DNA of 64,000 nt, from assembly GCA_016200485.1 (NCBI GenBank), contig JACQEP010000010.1, forward strand, positions 370,805 to 434,804, given 5' to 3'. The notes under the pieces are model-generated. The model saw only the letters and a list, made by a program, of their open reading frames with translations, searched no databases and had not been told where the DNA came from. This DNA is from Gammaproteobacteria bacterium. GTDB taxonomy: Bacteria > Pseudomonadota > Gammaproteobacteria > Tenderiales > Tenderiaceae. Within the stretch, counting starts at the first letter, position 1; each line of letters starts with the position of its first letter. Below are positions 1-10,779 of this stretch, one piece after another. A program made the translations under genes and the position numbers.

Positions 1-107
1 CGGTGATCAATAACTGGATCGGCAAGGTCTACCAAATCACCAACAGCGACCGCCGCCTGCCGTTTATGGAAGGTGTCGATCCGAATGATCCGCTCGGACT
101 GAAGTAG
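1..107 (+). CDS. C-terminal end of an unidentified protein (partial)
   Basis: An open frame enters from the left edge and ends in TAG at 105-107, giving about 34 residues that finish in DPNDPLGLK. The N-terminus lies outside the window. The tail is hydrophilic with no recognisable motif, so no family is assigned. It is probably a real gene end, because the frame is open to the edge and the next gene starts 77 bp downstream on the same strand. Confidence 0.45.
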   Translation, partial: VINNWIGKVYQITNSDRRLPFMEGVDPNDPLGLK

Positions 108-184
108 CCCCCTCCCATTTTTGAGAAAGGGTCGGCTATAATCGGTTCGCTGGCGACTTGCCGCTTAGGTGAATCTCCTTATTT

Positions 185-574
185 ATGCCCACCCCCTGTC
201 TGACGTGCGGTGCCTGCTGCGCTCACTACCGGGTATCCTTTTATTGGTCTGAAGCCGAACCGTCTCTCGGCGGTACAGTACCAAGCGAACTCACACATTC
301 GGTCTGTAGATCATTGGCCGCCATGAATGGCACCAATCAACCTCAGCCACGCTGTGTTGCCCTGGAAGGAAAAGTCGGTGACTTCGTAGACTGCTCGATT
401 TATGAGCAGCGCCCCTCACCCTGCCGCGAATTGCAACCTGCATGGCTCAACGGCGAACCCAGCCCGCAATGTGACAGGGCACGAATTGCGCATGGCCTAC
501 TACCGTTAACTCCAGATACTTTCGATGAGCCAGAACAGCCTCAGCCGGATGCAATGATGCCGGAGCTGGCGTGA
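185..574 (+). CDS. YkgJ/UPF0153-family cysteine-cluster protein
   Basis: This 129-residue protein opens with a CxxCxxCC cluster (Cys5, Cys8, Cys11, Cys12). More cysteines lie further on ([17 protein letters not shown]), ending in the Y-x2-RPxxC pattern of the YkgJ family, thought to bind zinc or an iron-sulfur cluster. The biochemical role of the family is not established. Length is normal for the short members. The ATG at 185 follows shortly after the previous gene, and hisC lies convergent downstream. The family call rests on the cysteine spacing and is fairly secure; the function is unknown. Confidence 0.8.
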   Translation: MPTPCLTCGACCAHYRVSFYWSEAEPSLGGTVPSELTHSVCRSLAAMNGTNQPQPRCVALEGKVGDFVDCSIYEQRPSPCRELQPAWLNGEPSPQCDRARIAHGLLPLTPDTFDEPEQPQPDAMMPELA

Positions 575-632
575 CTTTGATTTAATGCCGGGATTTTAAT
601 ACGGGTTTTCACGCCCGCATTAAACGAACTGA

Positions 633-1742
633 TTACAAAGACTTCTTCAACGCCGCAATAAACTTCGCATTCTGTTCCGGTAAGCCAACACTCACCCGCA
701 AATGTTTCGGCATCGCGTAATTCGCGACCGGCCGCACAATCACGCCCTGCTTCAATAAGGCCTGATATAACGGCGCCGCCTCGCGGCCGACATCCACACA
801 AATAAAATTGCCTACAGAAGGAATATAACTCAAGCCCATTTCATCAAAAGCCTGCGTCAGCTGTTGCAACCCAACGGCATTCAATTCAACTGTCTTGCGC
901 AAATGCACTTCATCACTTAATGCCGCCTCGGCCGCCGCCAGCGCGAGCAAATTGACATTGAATGGCGGCCTTACCCGATTGAGCAGATCGGCAACTTCAG
1001 GACTGGAAATCGCATAGCCGACACGCAATCCAGCCAGACCATAGGACTTGGAAAAGGTGCGCGTCACGACAACATTGGGATAACGTTTGATCCACGGCAC
1101 AGTATCAGGATATCGCTCATTGCCAATCAAATGCCGGGCGTAGTCATAATAGGCCTCATCCAGCACGATCAAAATATCCTTCGGCACGTCATGGACAAAG
1201 GCATCTAATGCTTTGCCATCTACCCAGGTACCGGTTGGATTATTGGGATTGGCGATGAAAATGACGCGGGTTTTAGCAGTGATGCAACGCTGCAAGGCGT
1301 CAAGATCGTAGCCCCAATCCTTGGCCGGTGCTTCAACACCAATGCCACCGGCGGCCTGGGTGACGATCGGATAAATCGCGAACGAATGTTGCGAATACAA
1401 TACTTCATCGCCCGCCTGCACAAACACGCGCACGGCAAATTCCAGCAGATCGCTGGAGCCGTTACCCAAGGTAATTTGCGACATCTCGACCTGATGCAAC
1501 TCGGTCAACGCCCGCTTCAAGGCAAAACCGCCACCATCGGGGTATAACCAGACATCGTGACTGGCAGCGGCAATGGCACGCAACGCCGCGGGGCTGGCGC
1601 CGAGTGGATTTTCATTGGAGGCGAGCTTAATGATTCCCTTCAATCCCAGCTCACGCTCTAATTCTGAAATCGGTTTGCCAGGCTGATAAGGATGCAGGGC
1701 ACGCACGCCGGGGGCTGCACGTTCGATTAGTGTTTTACTCAT
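633..1742 (-). CDS. hisC: Histidinol-phosphate aminotransferase
   Basis: PLP-dependent class I/II aminotransferase of 369 residues that interconverts imidazole-acetol phosphate and histidinol phosphate in histidine synthesis. Visible marks are ASNENPLG near residue 41, ANPNNPTG near 164-171, the DEAYYDY stretch near 195-201 and the PLP lysine in the SKSYGLAGLR motif (Lys232). Length is standard. It is not in a his operon here: it lies downstream of the rhamnose genes on the same strand, separated by about 200 bp of repeat sequence, so co-transcription is uncertain. Paralogues in other genomes also handle aromatic amino acids. Confidence 0.93.
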   Translation of the reverse strand: MSKTLIERAAPGVRALHPYQPGKPISELERELGLKGIIKLASNENPLGASPAALRAIAAASHDVWLYPDGGGFALKRALTELHQVEMSQITLGNGSSDLLEFAVRVFVQAGDEVLYSQHSFAIYPIVTQAAGGIGVEAPAKDWGYDLDALQRCITAKTRVIFIANPNNPTGTWVDGKALDAFVHDVPKDILIVLDEAYYDYARHLIGNERYPDTVPWIKRYPNVVVTRTFSKSYGLAGLRVGYAISSPEVADLLNRVRPPFNVNLLALAAAEAALSDEVHLRKTVELNAVGLQQLTQAFDEMGLSYIPSVGNFICVDVGREAAPLYQALLKQGVIVRPVANYAMPKHLRVSVGLPEQNAKFIAALKKSL

Positions 1743-1770
1743 ACAGCTGCCTCAACTCAAAATAATTAAG

Positions 1771-1930
1771 ATCCAACGCGGAGACGCAGAGGCGCGGAGA
1801 AATACAAAAGCTTTTAACCGCCAAGTCCGCCAAGGACGCAAAGAAAGCAAAATGTTTACAGGAAACCGGGGTTACGATTTCTCATGCGCTTTTCTCCGCG
1901 TCTCTGCGTCTCTGGGTCTCCGCGTTGGAT
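1771..1930. repeat. Intergenic inverted-repeat element (CCAACGCGGAGACGC family)
   Basis: The gap between hisC and rfbD is almost filled by an element with a left arm at about 1771-1804 (starts ATCCAACGCGGAGACGCAG) and a roughly complementary right arm at 1892-1930 ending CCGCGTTGGAT. Related arms occur at 54227-54262, 57749-57937 and 63808-63839. The arms could form a long hairpin in RNA. No open frame of interest lies inside. Confidence 0.75.
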
Positions 1931-1946
1931 TTTCGAATTACCAACT

Positions 1947-2834
1947 CTACAATTCCAGCGCCAACGCCAGCGCCTGTTCCCACGCCGGAAGTCCAATCCC
2001 AAAAACCGCATTCAATTTGGAACCGTCCAGCACGGAATACAACGGCCGCGCCGCGGGCAAACCATATTCCGCCGTAGTAATCGCCCGCACCCGCTGTAAC
2101 TTGCGCGGCTCGCGGCCTTCGCTCATCCGTAGCAATGTATTGGCAAAGTCATACCAGGTGGTTTGGCCCTGATTGGTCAGGTGATAAGTTCCGCCGACGG
2201 TTTGCAAGATCTCATTCAATGTTTGACCAGAACCATTACACCACGCAACGATCTGTGCTGTAGCTTCAGCGATATTACGCGACCAGGTCGGAGCACCCAC
2301 CTGGTCATTCACAATCGCCAGCTCCTCACGCTCACGCGCCAGGCGCTGGATAGTGAGCAGGAAATTCTTGCCGCGCATGCCGTAGACCCAACTGGTGCGC
2401 AAAATCAGATGACTGGCGCCGCTAGCGCGCACCGCCTGTTCGCCGCGCAATTTGCTGGCGCCATAAACGCTCTGCGGATTATGCACATCATCTTCTCGAT
2501 AAGGCTGCGTTGCCGTGCCATCAAAAACATAATCGGTGGAATAATGAACCAAAGCAGCATTGAGCTTACCGCACTCTTCGGCCATCACCGCTGGCGCAGT
2601 CGCATTAATCGCCTCGGCCAGCTCCGGTTCGGTCTCTGCCTTATCTACCGCCGTATAGGCTGCCGCATTCACTAGCAGATGCGGTTTCACCGCACGAACC
2701 TTGTCGCGGATCTGCATTTGCTGGCTCAAGTCAAGCTCACGCCGGTCGCACGCGATTACTTCACCGAGCGTTGCCAAGGTACGGCGTAATTCGTAACCCA
2801 CCTGACCTTGGGCACCGGTCAACAAAATACGCAT
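1947..2834 (-). CDS. rfbD: dTDP-4-dehydrorhamnose reductase
   Basis: Last enzyme of dTDP-L-rhamnose synthesis: NADPH-dependent reduction of dTDP-4-keto-L-rhamnose. The 295-residue short-chain reductase fold shows the nucleotide-binding GAQGQVG at residues 7-13, the STDYVFDG motif near 99-106 and the catalytic YxxxK pair (Tyr124, Lys128 in YGASK). The ATG at 2834 overlaps the last base of the rfbC stop, so translation is coupled. It is the last gene of the four-gene rfbBACD operon, and the sugar goes to O-antigen or other surface glycan. Confidence 0.95.
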   Translation of the reverse strand: MRILLTGAQGQVGYELRRTLATLGEVIACDRRELDLSQQMQIRDKVRAVKPHLLVNAAAYTAVDKAETEPELAEAINATAPAVMAEECGKLNAALVHYSTDYVFDGTATQPYREDDVHNPQSVYGASKLRGEQAVRASGASHLILRTSWVYGMRGKNFLLTIQRLAREREELAIVNDQVGAPTWSRNIAEATAQIVAWCNGSGQTLNEILQTVGGTYHLTNQGQTTWYDFANTLLRMSEGREPRKLQRVRAITTAEYGLPAARPLYSVLDGSKLNAVFGIGLPAWEQALALALEL

Positions 2835-3379
2835 CAGCCGTACAACTCCGCCTGCGCCAAAGGCACACCCGCTTGATCCTTGGCCGACAGAATCGGCTCG
2901 TCAATCAAGGGCCAATCAATGGCAAGCCGTGGATCATTCCAGGCGATACTCCGCTCATACTGCGGCGCCCAATAGTCCGTGGTTTTATAGAGCACTTCCG
3001 CATAATCACTCACTACCAGAAAACCATGGGCAAAACCCGCAGGTACCCACAACTGGCGCTTGTTGGCTGACGAAAGATAAATTCCATCCCACCGCCCAAA
3101 AGTAGGTGAACCACGGCGGATATCGACCACGACATCGTAGATCTCACCCATCACCGCTCGCACCAGCTTGCCCTGCGGCTGTTGAATCTGATAATGCAGC
3201 CCACGCAGGACATTGGTGGCGGAACGTGAATGGTTATCCTGGACAAAGTCGGTATCGATGCCCGTGAGTTCCCGGAAAACGGCACGATTGTAACTCTCGT
3301 AGAAAAACCCGCGTTCGTCACCGAATACCTTCGGCTCAAGAATCAACACATCAGGAATTTTGGTTGCAATTGCTTTCAT
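2834..3379 (-). CDS. rfbC: dTDP-4-dehydrorhamnose 3,5-epimerase
   Basis: Cupin-fold epimerase of 181 residues that inverts C3 and C5 of dTDP-4-keto-6-deoxyglucose. The family signature [12 protein letters not shown] sits near residues 20-31, and the catalytic histidine in NVLRGLHYQ is His62. The PAGFAHGF motif lies in the C-terminal half. Normal length. Its start overlaps the rfbA stop by 4 bp (ATGA type) and its stop touches the rfbD start, so the operon is tightly packed. Confidence 0.95.
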   Translation of the reverse strand: MKAIATKIPDVLILEPKVFGDERGFFYESYNRAVFRELTGIDTDFVQDNHSRSATNVLRGLHYQIQQPQGKLVRAVMGEIYDVVVDIRRGSPTFGRWDGIYLSSANKRQLWVPAGFAHGFLVVSDYAEVLYKTTDYWAPQYERSIAWNDPRLAIDWPLIDEPILSAKDQAGVPLAQAELYG

Positions 3380-4266
3380 AAAAACATCGGCTCATTCAAC
3401 ATACGTAACAAATATTCACCATAACCACTTTTCAATAATGGCCGCGCCAGCGCTTCCAGCTGTTCAGCGCTGATATACCCCATGCGGTAGGCAATCTCTT
3501 CCGGACAAGCAATCTTCAATCCCTGGCGCTTTTCCAACGTTTCAATAAAATGTCCCGCCTCAAGCAAGGAACCGTGCGTACCTGCATCCAGCCAGGCCAT
3601 ACCGCGACTCAGGCACCGTACTTGCAATTGATCAGCACACAAATAATGATTATTGACATCGGTAATTTCCAACTCGCCACGGGGCGATGGTTTCAGATTA
3701 CTTGCGATATCGACGACTTGCCGATCGTAAAAATAAAGTCCGGTGACGGCGTAATGTGACTTGGGGTTTTTCGGCTTTTCCTCGATTGACAAGGCCCGAC
3801 CGCTTTTATCAAACTCCACCACGCCATAGCGCTCCGGATCACTCACCGGATAGGCAAAAACCGTCGCGCCAACAGGCTCGATATGCTGTAGCGCATGCGA
3901 CAAGTCATGACCGTAAAGGATGTTATCACCCAGCACCAAGGCCGAAGGCTGGCCATTCAAAAAGTCGCGGCCAATGATAAAGGCTTCGGCCAGGCCATTG
4001 GGTTCTGGTTGCCCGGCATAGCTAAAATCCAATCCCCATTGACTACCATCCCCCAGCAAATGCTGGAACCGCGGCAATTCCTGCGGTGTGGAAATAATCA
4101 GAATCTCCCGAATCCCGGCCAGCATCAGCACTGACAGCGGATAATAAATCATCGGCTTGTCATACACCGGCAGCAGCTGCTTGGAAACCACCTGCGTCAA
4201 CGGATATAGCCGCGTACCAGATCCCCCGGCGAGAATAATGCCCTTGCGCGTAGCTTGAGCCTTCAT
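3376..4266 (-). CDS. rfbA: Glucose-1-phosphate thymidylyltransferase
   Basis: Transfers dTMP to glucose-1-phosphate, the first step of dTDP-rhamnose synthesis. The 296 residues carry the nucleotidyltransferase signature [11 protein letters not shown] near residues 14-24, the following [16 protein letters not shown] block and the LGDNILYG motif. The N-terminus is a few residues longer than the shortest homologues. Four-base overlaps with rfbB upstream and rfbC downstream indicate translational coupling. Feedback inhibition by dTDP-rhamnose is known for the family but cannot be read from the sequence. Confidence 0.95.
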   Translation of the reverse strand: MKAQATRKGIILAGGSGTRLYPLTQVVSKQLLPVYDKPMIYYPLSVLMLAGIREILIISTPQELPRFQHLLGDGSQWGLDFSYAGQPEPNGLAEAFIIGRDFLNGQPSALVLGDNILYGHDLSHALQHIEPVGATVFAYPVSDPERYGVVEFDKSGRALSIEEKPKNPKSHYAVTGLYFYDRQVVDIASNLKPSPRGELEITDVNNHYLCADQLQVRCLSRGMAWLDAGTHGSLLEAGHFIETLEKRQGLKIACPEEIAYRMGYISAEQLEALARPLLKSGYGEYLLRMLNEPMFL

Positions 4267-5357
4267 TGTTTTGTCTCCTGCAAACCGAGGCGTTGACGCT
4301 GATAGTTCTGATCGATACTACTCAACCACCACTGTGCGTTATCCAGATACCAGCGCACGGTGTTGCGCAATCCGGATTCAAAGGTTTCTTGCGGCCGCCA
4401 GCCCAACTCTGCCTCGATCTTCGAGGCATCAATAGCATAACGCTGATCATGACCCGGCCGATCCTGCACAAACGTAATCAGGCGTCGATAAGATTGTCCT
4501 TGGGTCTCCGGCCGTAATTCATCAAGCAAGGCACAAATGGTGTTCACGACTTCGAGATTGGTTTTTTCGTTATGGCCGCCGATGTTATAGACCTCGCCCA
4601 CTCGGCCTTGCGCCAACACCAGACACAATGCACGCGCATGATCTTCCACATAAAGCCAATCACGGATATTGCTGCCCGTGCCGTACACCGGCAATGGCTT
4701 GCCATCAAGCGCATTGAAGATCATCAACGGAATCAGTTTTTCCGGATATTGATACGGACCGTAGTTATTGGAACAATTGGTGGTCAGCACTGGGAAACCA
4801 TAAGTGTGACACCAGGCGCGCACCAGGTGATCGGAACCAGCCTTGCTCGCCGAATAAGGCGAATTTGGTTGATAGGGCGAAGTCTCGGTGAAATAACCTT
4901 CCGCCCCCAGCGAACCATAGACTTCATCGGTCGAGATATGAAGAAAACGAAACGCCTTCGCTTGCTCGACGGATAAATCGCGCCAATAACTACGCGCTGC
5001 TTCTAACAGCATATAGGTACCCATCACATTGGTTTCAATAAACGCCTTCGGGCCATCGATGGAACGATCGACATGCGTCTCGGCCGCGAGGTGCATCACG
5101 GCATCGGGCCGGTATTGATCAAACACGCGTTTCAGCGCGACAGCATCGCAGACATCGACCTTCTCGAAATGGTAACGCGGGCTATCGGCCACCTCGCACA
5201 CCGTCGCGAGATTGCCGGCATAGGTCAGCTTGTCGAGGTTCACTACCCGCACGCCGCCGCAAGCGATGAGCTGTCGCACCACTGCCGAGCCGATAAACCC
5301 GGCCCCGCCGGTCACCAGAATTGTCTTGTTCGCCAGAAGATTCGTCACACCACACAC
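4263..5357 (-). CDS. rfbB: dTDP-glucose 4,6-dehydratase
   Basis: NAD-dependent extended SDR enzyme that converts dTDP-glucose to dTDP-4-keto-6-deoxyglucose. It shows the Rossmann motif GGAGFIGS near residues 17-24, [23 protein letters not shown] and the catalytic YSASK. First gene of rfbBACD. The start is uncertain: only GTG codons are available at 5357 and 5348, and the second has a better-placed GGTAGG-like ribosome site. Upstream are 236 bp of hairpin-forming repeats in which the operon promoter must lie. Confidence 0.95.
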   Translation of the reverse strand: MCGVTNLLANKTILVTGGAGFIGSAVVRQLIACGGVRVVNLDKLTYAGNLATVCEVADSPRYHFEKVDVCDAVALKRVFDQYRPDAVMHLAAETHVDRSIDGPKAFIETNVMGTYMLLEAARSYWRDLSVEQAKAFRFLHISTDEVYGSLGAEGYFTETSPYQPNSPYSASKAGSDHLVRAWCHTYGFPVLTTNCSNNYGPYQYPEKLIPLMIFNALDGKPLPVYGTGSNIRDWLYVEDHARALCLVLAQGRVGEVYNIGGHNEKTNLEVVNTICALLDELRPETQGQSYRRLITFVQDRPGHDQRYAIDASKIEAELGWRPQETFESGLRNTVRWYLDNAQWWLSSIDQNYQRQRLGLQETKQ

Positions 5358-5407
5358 CTACCAGGATAAAAATGCCTGCTATTAACCGGGCGACTAAATA
5401 CATCGTA

Positions 5408-5448
5408 CCATCCCAGCCTTCCCCCTTTTAAGGGGAAGGCTGGGATGG
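5408..5448. repeat. 17-bp perfect hairpin repeat
   Basis: Arms CCATCCCAGCCTTCCCC (5408-5424) and its exact complement (5432-5448) enclose a 7-nt loop. It sits between the rfbB start and the recQ stop. As RNA it would be a very stable hairpin that could stop transcription or protect the recQ 3' end, but no T-tract follows on either strand. A related hairpin is at 42012-42034. Confidence 0.8.
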
Positions 5449-5491
5449 GGGTGAACTGTCTGCAACTTCCAACGTTCTACCCCCACCCTAA

Positions 5492-5514
5492 CCCTCCCCC
5501 TGCAAGGGGGAGGG
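5492..5514. repeat. 10-bp hairpin repeat (CCCTCCCCCT / AGGGGGAGGG)
   Basis: Perfect 10-bp arms at 5492-5501 and 5505-5514 with a GCA loop, preceded by CTACCCCCACCCTAA. It is the second hairpin in the rfbB-recQ gap and looks like a dispersed intergenic repeat rather than a gene-specific signal. Nothing else is recognisable in 5515-5593. Confidence 0.7.
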
Positions 5515-5593
5515 AAGTTAATCATCAGATGTCACTAATCGCCGAATTAATAAATGTCGCCATAATAACATAGGCATGGCAATGATTTACTGC

Positions 5594-7435
5594 TCATGAC
5601 GCAGACGCGTGTTCCCGAATCAGCTCGATAAACGCCTCGCCATAAGCCTCAAGTTTACGCTCACCGACACCGGAAATACGCGCCAGTTGGCGCAGGGTCT
5701 GCGGCCGGGATTCGACCATTTCCATCAACGTGGCGTCATGGAAGACTACGTAGGGCGGCACGCCTTGCTCATCGGCCAGTTCCCGCCGCAACAAGCGCAA
5801 GTCTTCCCACAATCGGCTATCCGCCTCATGTTTGAAGACAATGCGATTGCGGGCAACCGCCTTGGTCTTTTCCTGCTTCACATGACGCCGCAGCATCAGG
5901 CGTTCCTCACCACGCAACACAGCGCGACAGCCATCGGTGAGCCGCAAGGCGCCGTGCCCTTCAAGATCAACGGCAAGCAGTCCGCGGGCGATGAGCTGGC
6001 GGAATAGACCGCGCCAGGCATCGGCATCCAGTTCCTTGCCAATACCAAATGTGCTCTGCACATCGTGTCCGAAATTGCGGATACGCTCATTATCCTTACC
6101 GAGCAAGACATCAATCAAATAGTTCACACCAAACCGCTGCCCGGTGCGATGCACACAAGACAGGGCTTTTTGGGCCTGGACACTGGCATCCCAGGTCTCG
6201 GGGGCGACAAGACAGTTATCACAGTTGCCGCAGGGCACGGACAATGTCTCGCTAAAATACTTCAACAATGTCTGACGACGGCAGGTGGTGAGCTCACACA
6301 AACCGAGCATGGCATCGAGTTTGTGGCGCTCGACACGCTTGTGTGCATCGTCAGCTTCGGAGGACTCCAGCATCTGACGCAAGGTAATGACATCCTTCAG
6401 GCCATAGCTCATCCAAGCGGTCGCAGGCAGTCCATCGCGACCGGCGCGGCCAGTCTCCTGATAATAGGCCTCGACACTCTTGGGCAGATTAAGATGTGCC
6501 ACGAAACGGACGTTGGGTTTATCGATGCCCATGCCAAAGGCAATGGTGGCGACAATGATCACGCCTTCTTCCTTGAGAAAGCGCGCCTGATGGGTGGAAC
6601 GTACCGTGGCATTCAACCCGGCATGATACGGCAACGCCGTGAGCCCCTTGGCGGCGAGCCACTCAGCCACTTCATCGACACGCTTGCGTGACAAACAATA
6701 CACAATACCCGCATCACCTTTGTGCTCGTCATGTATCAGGCGCAGCAACTGTTCACGGGCATTACTGCCGTTACTCTCGGCAATGCGATAACGGATATTG
6801 GGCCGATCGAAACTGCTGATGAAGACACGCGCTTCTTCCAGCCCAAGGCGCGCAATGATCTCACGTCGCGTCGGTTCATCGGCGGTAGCGGTAAGCGCGA
6901 TGCGCGGCACTGCGGGAAACCGTTGATGCAACACCGAAAGCTGAATGTATTCAGGCCGAAAATCGTGCCCCCACTGCGAGACGCAGTGCGCCTCATCAAT
7001 GGCAAACAATGCTATTTTGGCCCGCGCAACTAAATTGAGCGTGCGCTCCAACATCAAACGTTCGGGGGAAACATAAAGCAGATCAAGCTCACCGCGCAGC
7101 AACTGCTGCTCAATCGCGCGCGCCTGCGTGGCATCAAGCGTGGAATTGAGATAAGCCGCCCGCACACCGGCCTGCGTCATCGCCGCCACCTGATCCTGCA
7201 TCAACGCAATGAGCGGCGAAACAACTATCCCCGTCCCTGGCCGGGCAATGGCGGGAATCTGATAACACAAAGATTTTCCGCCGCCGGTGGGCATGAGCAC
7301 CAACGCATCGCTCCCCGCCATCAGCGTGGCGATCACCTCATCCTGCGGCGAACGGAAACGCTCATAACCGAAGACACTACGGAGAATTTTCAGCGGCAGC
7401 GGGTCATCCACCGGCAAGGTCATCATGGCTTTCAC
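5594..7435 (-). CDS. recQ: ATP-dependent DNA helicase RecQ
   Basis: 3'-5' DNA helicase of the RecF recombination pathway. The 613 residues hold all three RecQ modules: the helicase core (TGGGKS near 50-55, [19 protein letters not shown]), the RQC zinc module with CELTTCRRQ and CGNCDNC, and a C-terminal HRDC domain ending [20 protein letters not shown]. Length matches the Escherichia coli type. The nominal start is GTG at 7435; ATG codons at 7426 and 7423 are equally plausible and none has a strong ribosome site. thiC lies 47 bp upstream on the same strand, so read-through is possible. Confidence 0.96.
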   Translation of the reverse strand: MKAMMTLPVDDPLPLKILRSVFGYERFRSPQDEVIATLMAGSDALVLMPTGGGKSLCYQIPAIARPGTGIVVSPLIALMQDQVAAMTQAGVRAAYLNSTLDATQARAIEQQLLRGELDLLYVSPERLMLERTLNLVARAKIALFAIDEAHCVSQWGHDFRPEYIQLSVLHQRFPAVPRIALTATADEPTRREIIARLGLEEARVFISSFDRPNIRYRIAESNGSNAREQLLRLIHDEHKGDAGIVYCLSRKRVDEVAEWLAAKGLTALPYHAGLNATVRSTHQARFLKEEGVIIVATIAFGMGIDKPNVRFVAHLNLPKSVEAYYQETGRAGRDGLPATAWMSYGLKDVITLRQMLESSEADDAHKRVERHKLDAMLGLCELTTCRRQTLLKYFSETLSVPCGNCDNCLVAPETWDASVQAQKALSCVHRTGQRFGVNYLIDVLLGKDNERIRNFGHDVQSTFGIGKELDADAWRGLFRQLIARGLLAVDLEGHGALRLTDGCRAVLRGEERLMLRRHVKQEKTKAVARNRIVFKHEADSRLWEDLRLLRRELADEQGVPPYVVFHDATLMEMVESRPQTLRQLARISGVGERKLEAYGEAFIELIREHASAS

Positions 7436-7482
7436 GCCTTGAAATTCAGCATTGCAATCACGGTGATGGAGTCATGCAACCC

Positions 7483-9393
<1,911 letters not shown>

Positions 9394-9444
9394 TTAAACT
9401 TGCACCTGATTAAGGTATGCGTTGGGCGAGGAAGGAAGAACCAA

Positions 9445-9460
9445 ACCGCCCATCGGCGGT
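9445..9460 (-). terminator. Possible expression-platform hairpin of the thiC riboswitch
   Basis: On the minus strand, ACCGCC and GGCGGT (9445-9450 and 9455-9460) form a 6-bp stem with a 4-nt loop, followed by a short T-rich stretch (TTGGTTCTT). It lies between the TPP aptamer and the thiC start. It may be the switched hairpin, but the T-tract is weak and control by ribosome-site access is also possible. Confidence 0.4.
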
Positions 9461-9474
9461 GGAGATGGGTGAAT

Positions 9475-9556
9475 GCGCTTCCCTACGCCGGCACAACCCG
9501 GATCAGGTGAAAGGGTTTGATCTCAGCTCGTTTGTCACGAGCACCCCTAGCTACAG
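9475..9556 (-). promoter_or_regulatory. TPP (THI-box) riboswitch controlling thiC
   Basis: On the minus strand the aptamer reads, in order, GGGGTGC, GCTGAGATCAAACCC, TTTCACCTGATCCGG and GCCGGCGTAGGGAAGC. These match the conserved thi-box core (CTGAGA, ACCTGATC and GCGNAGGGAA). It sits about 100 bp upstream of the thiC ATG on the same strand. Binding of thiamine pyrophosphate is known to shut off expression in this family. Confidence 0.95.
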
Positions 9557-9740
9557 GTTGGAAAGATAGCCCAATGCGCCATTTTTAACAAGCCGTAACC
9601 CCGCGTCATCCTTACAAAAATTCCTATTTATCAACCAAATAGCAGCCAGCCGGCACCGAACCGACTTGCTTCAGCTGGGCAATGTGCTTTATCTTCATCT
9701 ATTCATAGCAATAAATAATTCCGAATTTAGGGAACCAAGC

Positions 9741-10397
9741 ATGAACAATATCACTCTGGCCCGTTTTAATATGATTGAGCAACAGATCCGCCCTTGGGAC
9801 GTGCTCGACCAACGGGTGCTCGATTTGATCCACACCACACCGCGCGAGGCCTTTGTCCCCCAACGTTTTCAGGGCCTGGCCTTTGCCGACACCGAGATTC
9901 CGCTGGGCCATGGCGAAGCCATGCTTGCCCCGAAAATTGTGGGCCGGATGCTGCAGGCCCTGAACATTGATTCGAGCGACACTATCCTGGAAATTGGTAC
10001 CGGCAGCGGTTATGTCACCGCGCTTCTGGCCCGCGCTGGGCGCCAAGTCTATAGCGTTGATATTCATCCTGATTTTATCCAGAACGCGGCTATGTTACTG
10101 CACGCCCAGGGCATCAACAACGTCACCCTGAAAACCGGTGATGCCACCCATGGGTGGCCATTGCACCAACCCTATGATGTCATCCTCATTACGGGTTCGT
10201 TGCCGATACTACCGCTGAGTTTTCAACAATCCCTACAACGGGGTGGCCGCTTGGTCGCCGTGGTGGGCGATGCGCCAGTAATGGAAGCGATCTTGATTAC
10301 CCGCACCGGGGACAATGAATGGAGCCGGGAATCGCTGTTTGAAACCTCGATCAAACCGCTGACCAATGCCCCGCAACCTTCCAGGTTTACTTTCTGA
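9741..10397 (+). CDS. Protein-L-isoaspartate O-methyltransferase-like protein
   Basis: Class I SAM methyltransferase of 218 residues from the ATG at 9741, which has AGGGAA six bases upstream. It shows the PCMT-type pattern: an N-terminal helix region (MIEQQIRP), the motif PREAFVP, the SAM loop LEIGTGSGYVTALLA near residues 80-94 and VYSVDIHPDF. It would repair isoaspartyl residues, but the QIRPWDVLD variant found next to tolC is often only annotated as Pcm-like and its substrate is unproven. It begins a run of five plus-strand genes ending in waaA. Confidence 0.85.
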   Translation: MNNITLARFNMIEQQIRPWDVLDQRVLDLIHTTPREAFVPQRFQGLAFADTEIPLGHGEAMLAPKIVGRMLQALNIDSSDTILEIGTGSGYVTALLARAGRQVYSVDIHPDFIQNAAMLLHAQGINNVTLKTGDATHGWPLHQPYDVILITGSLPILPLSFQQSLQRGGRLVAVVGDAPVMEAILITRTGDNEWSRESLFETSIKPLTNAPQPSRFTF

Positions 10398-10442
10398 ATC
10401 CCCGGCAATATATTAGCCGTAACTAATATTGAGACCAACACC

Positions 10443-10763
10443 ATGCGCCAACTTAACGCCAAACAGGTTCATCACCACTTGCAGCACGCTGAAAAACAGC
10501 CTTTCTTGCTCGACGTACGCGAACCTTTTGAGGTGCAGATCTGCGTCATCCCCAACTCGGTCAACATTCCATTGGCACAGTTACCGCGCGCGCTACCCCA
10601 ACTGCCACAGGACAAAGAGATCATTTTGATCTGTCACCATGGTAATCGTAGCCAGCGGGCCGGCATGTATCTGCGCAGCAATGGTTATGAGAATCTGATC
10701 AATCTCGTGGGCGGCATCGATGCCTGGGCCTGCGACATCGCCGCCGACATGCCTCGCTACTAA
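10443..10763 (+). CDS. Rhodanese-like sulfurtransferase domain protein
   Basis: Single rhodanese domain of 106 residues. It begins with LNAKQVHHHL and LLDVREPFEVQI and has the active-site loop CHHGNRSQRAGMYL near residues 64-77, with the catalytic cysteine first. The end, NLVGGIDAW, is the usual rhodanese C-terminus. Single-domain rhodaneses move sulfane sulfur, but the acceptor here is unknown. It lies 45 bp after the Pcm-like gene and 16 bp before the tolC-type gene, so co-transcription is likely. Confidence 0.9.
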   Translation: MRQLNAKQVHHHLQHAEKQPFLLDVREPFEVQICVIPNSVNIPLAQLPRALPQLPQDKEIILICHHGNRSQRAGMYLRSNGYENLINLVGGIDAWACDIAADMPRY

Positions 10764-10779
10764 ACAACGACCACACCCT

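Noticed and set aside
5404..5520. CRISPR array or tandem repeat from the repeated C/G-rich blocks
   Set aside because: The blocks are two different hairpins, not direct repeats with spacers of constant length.
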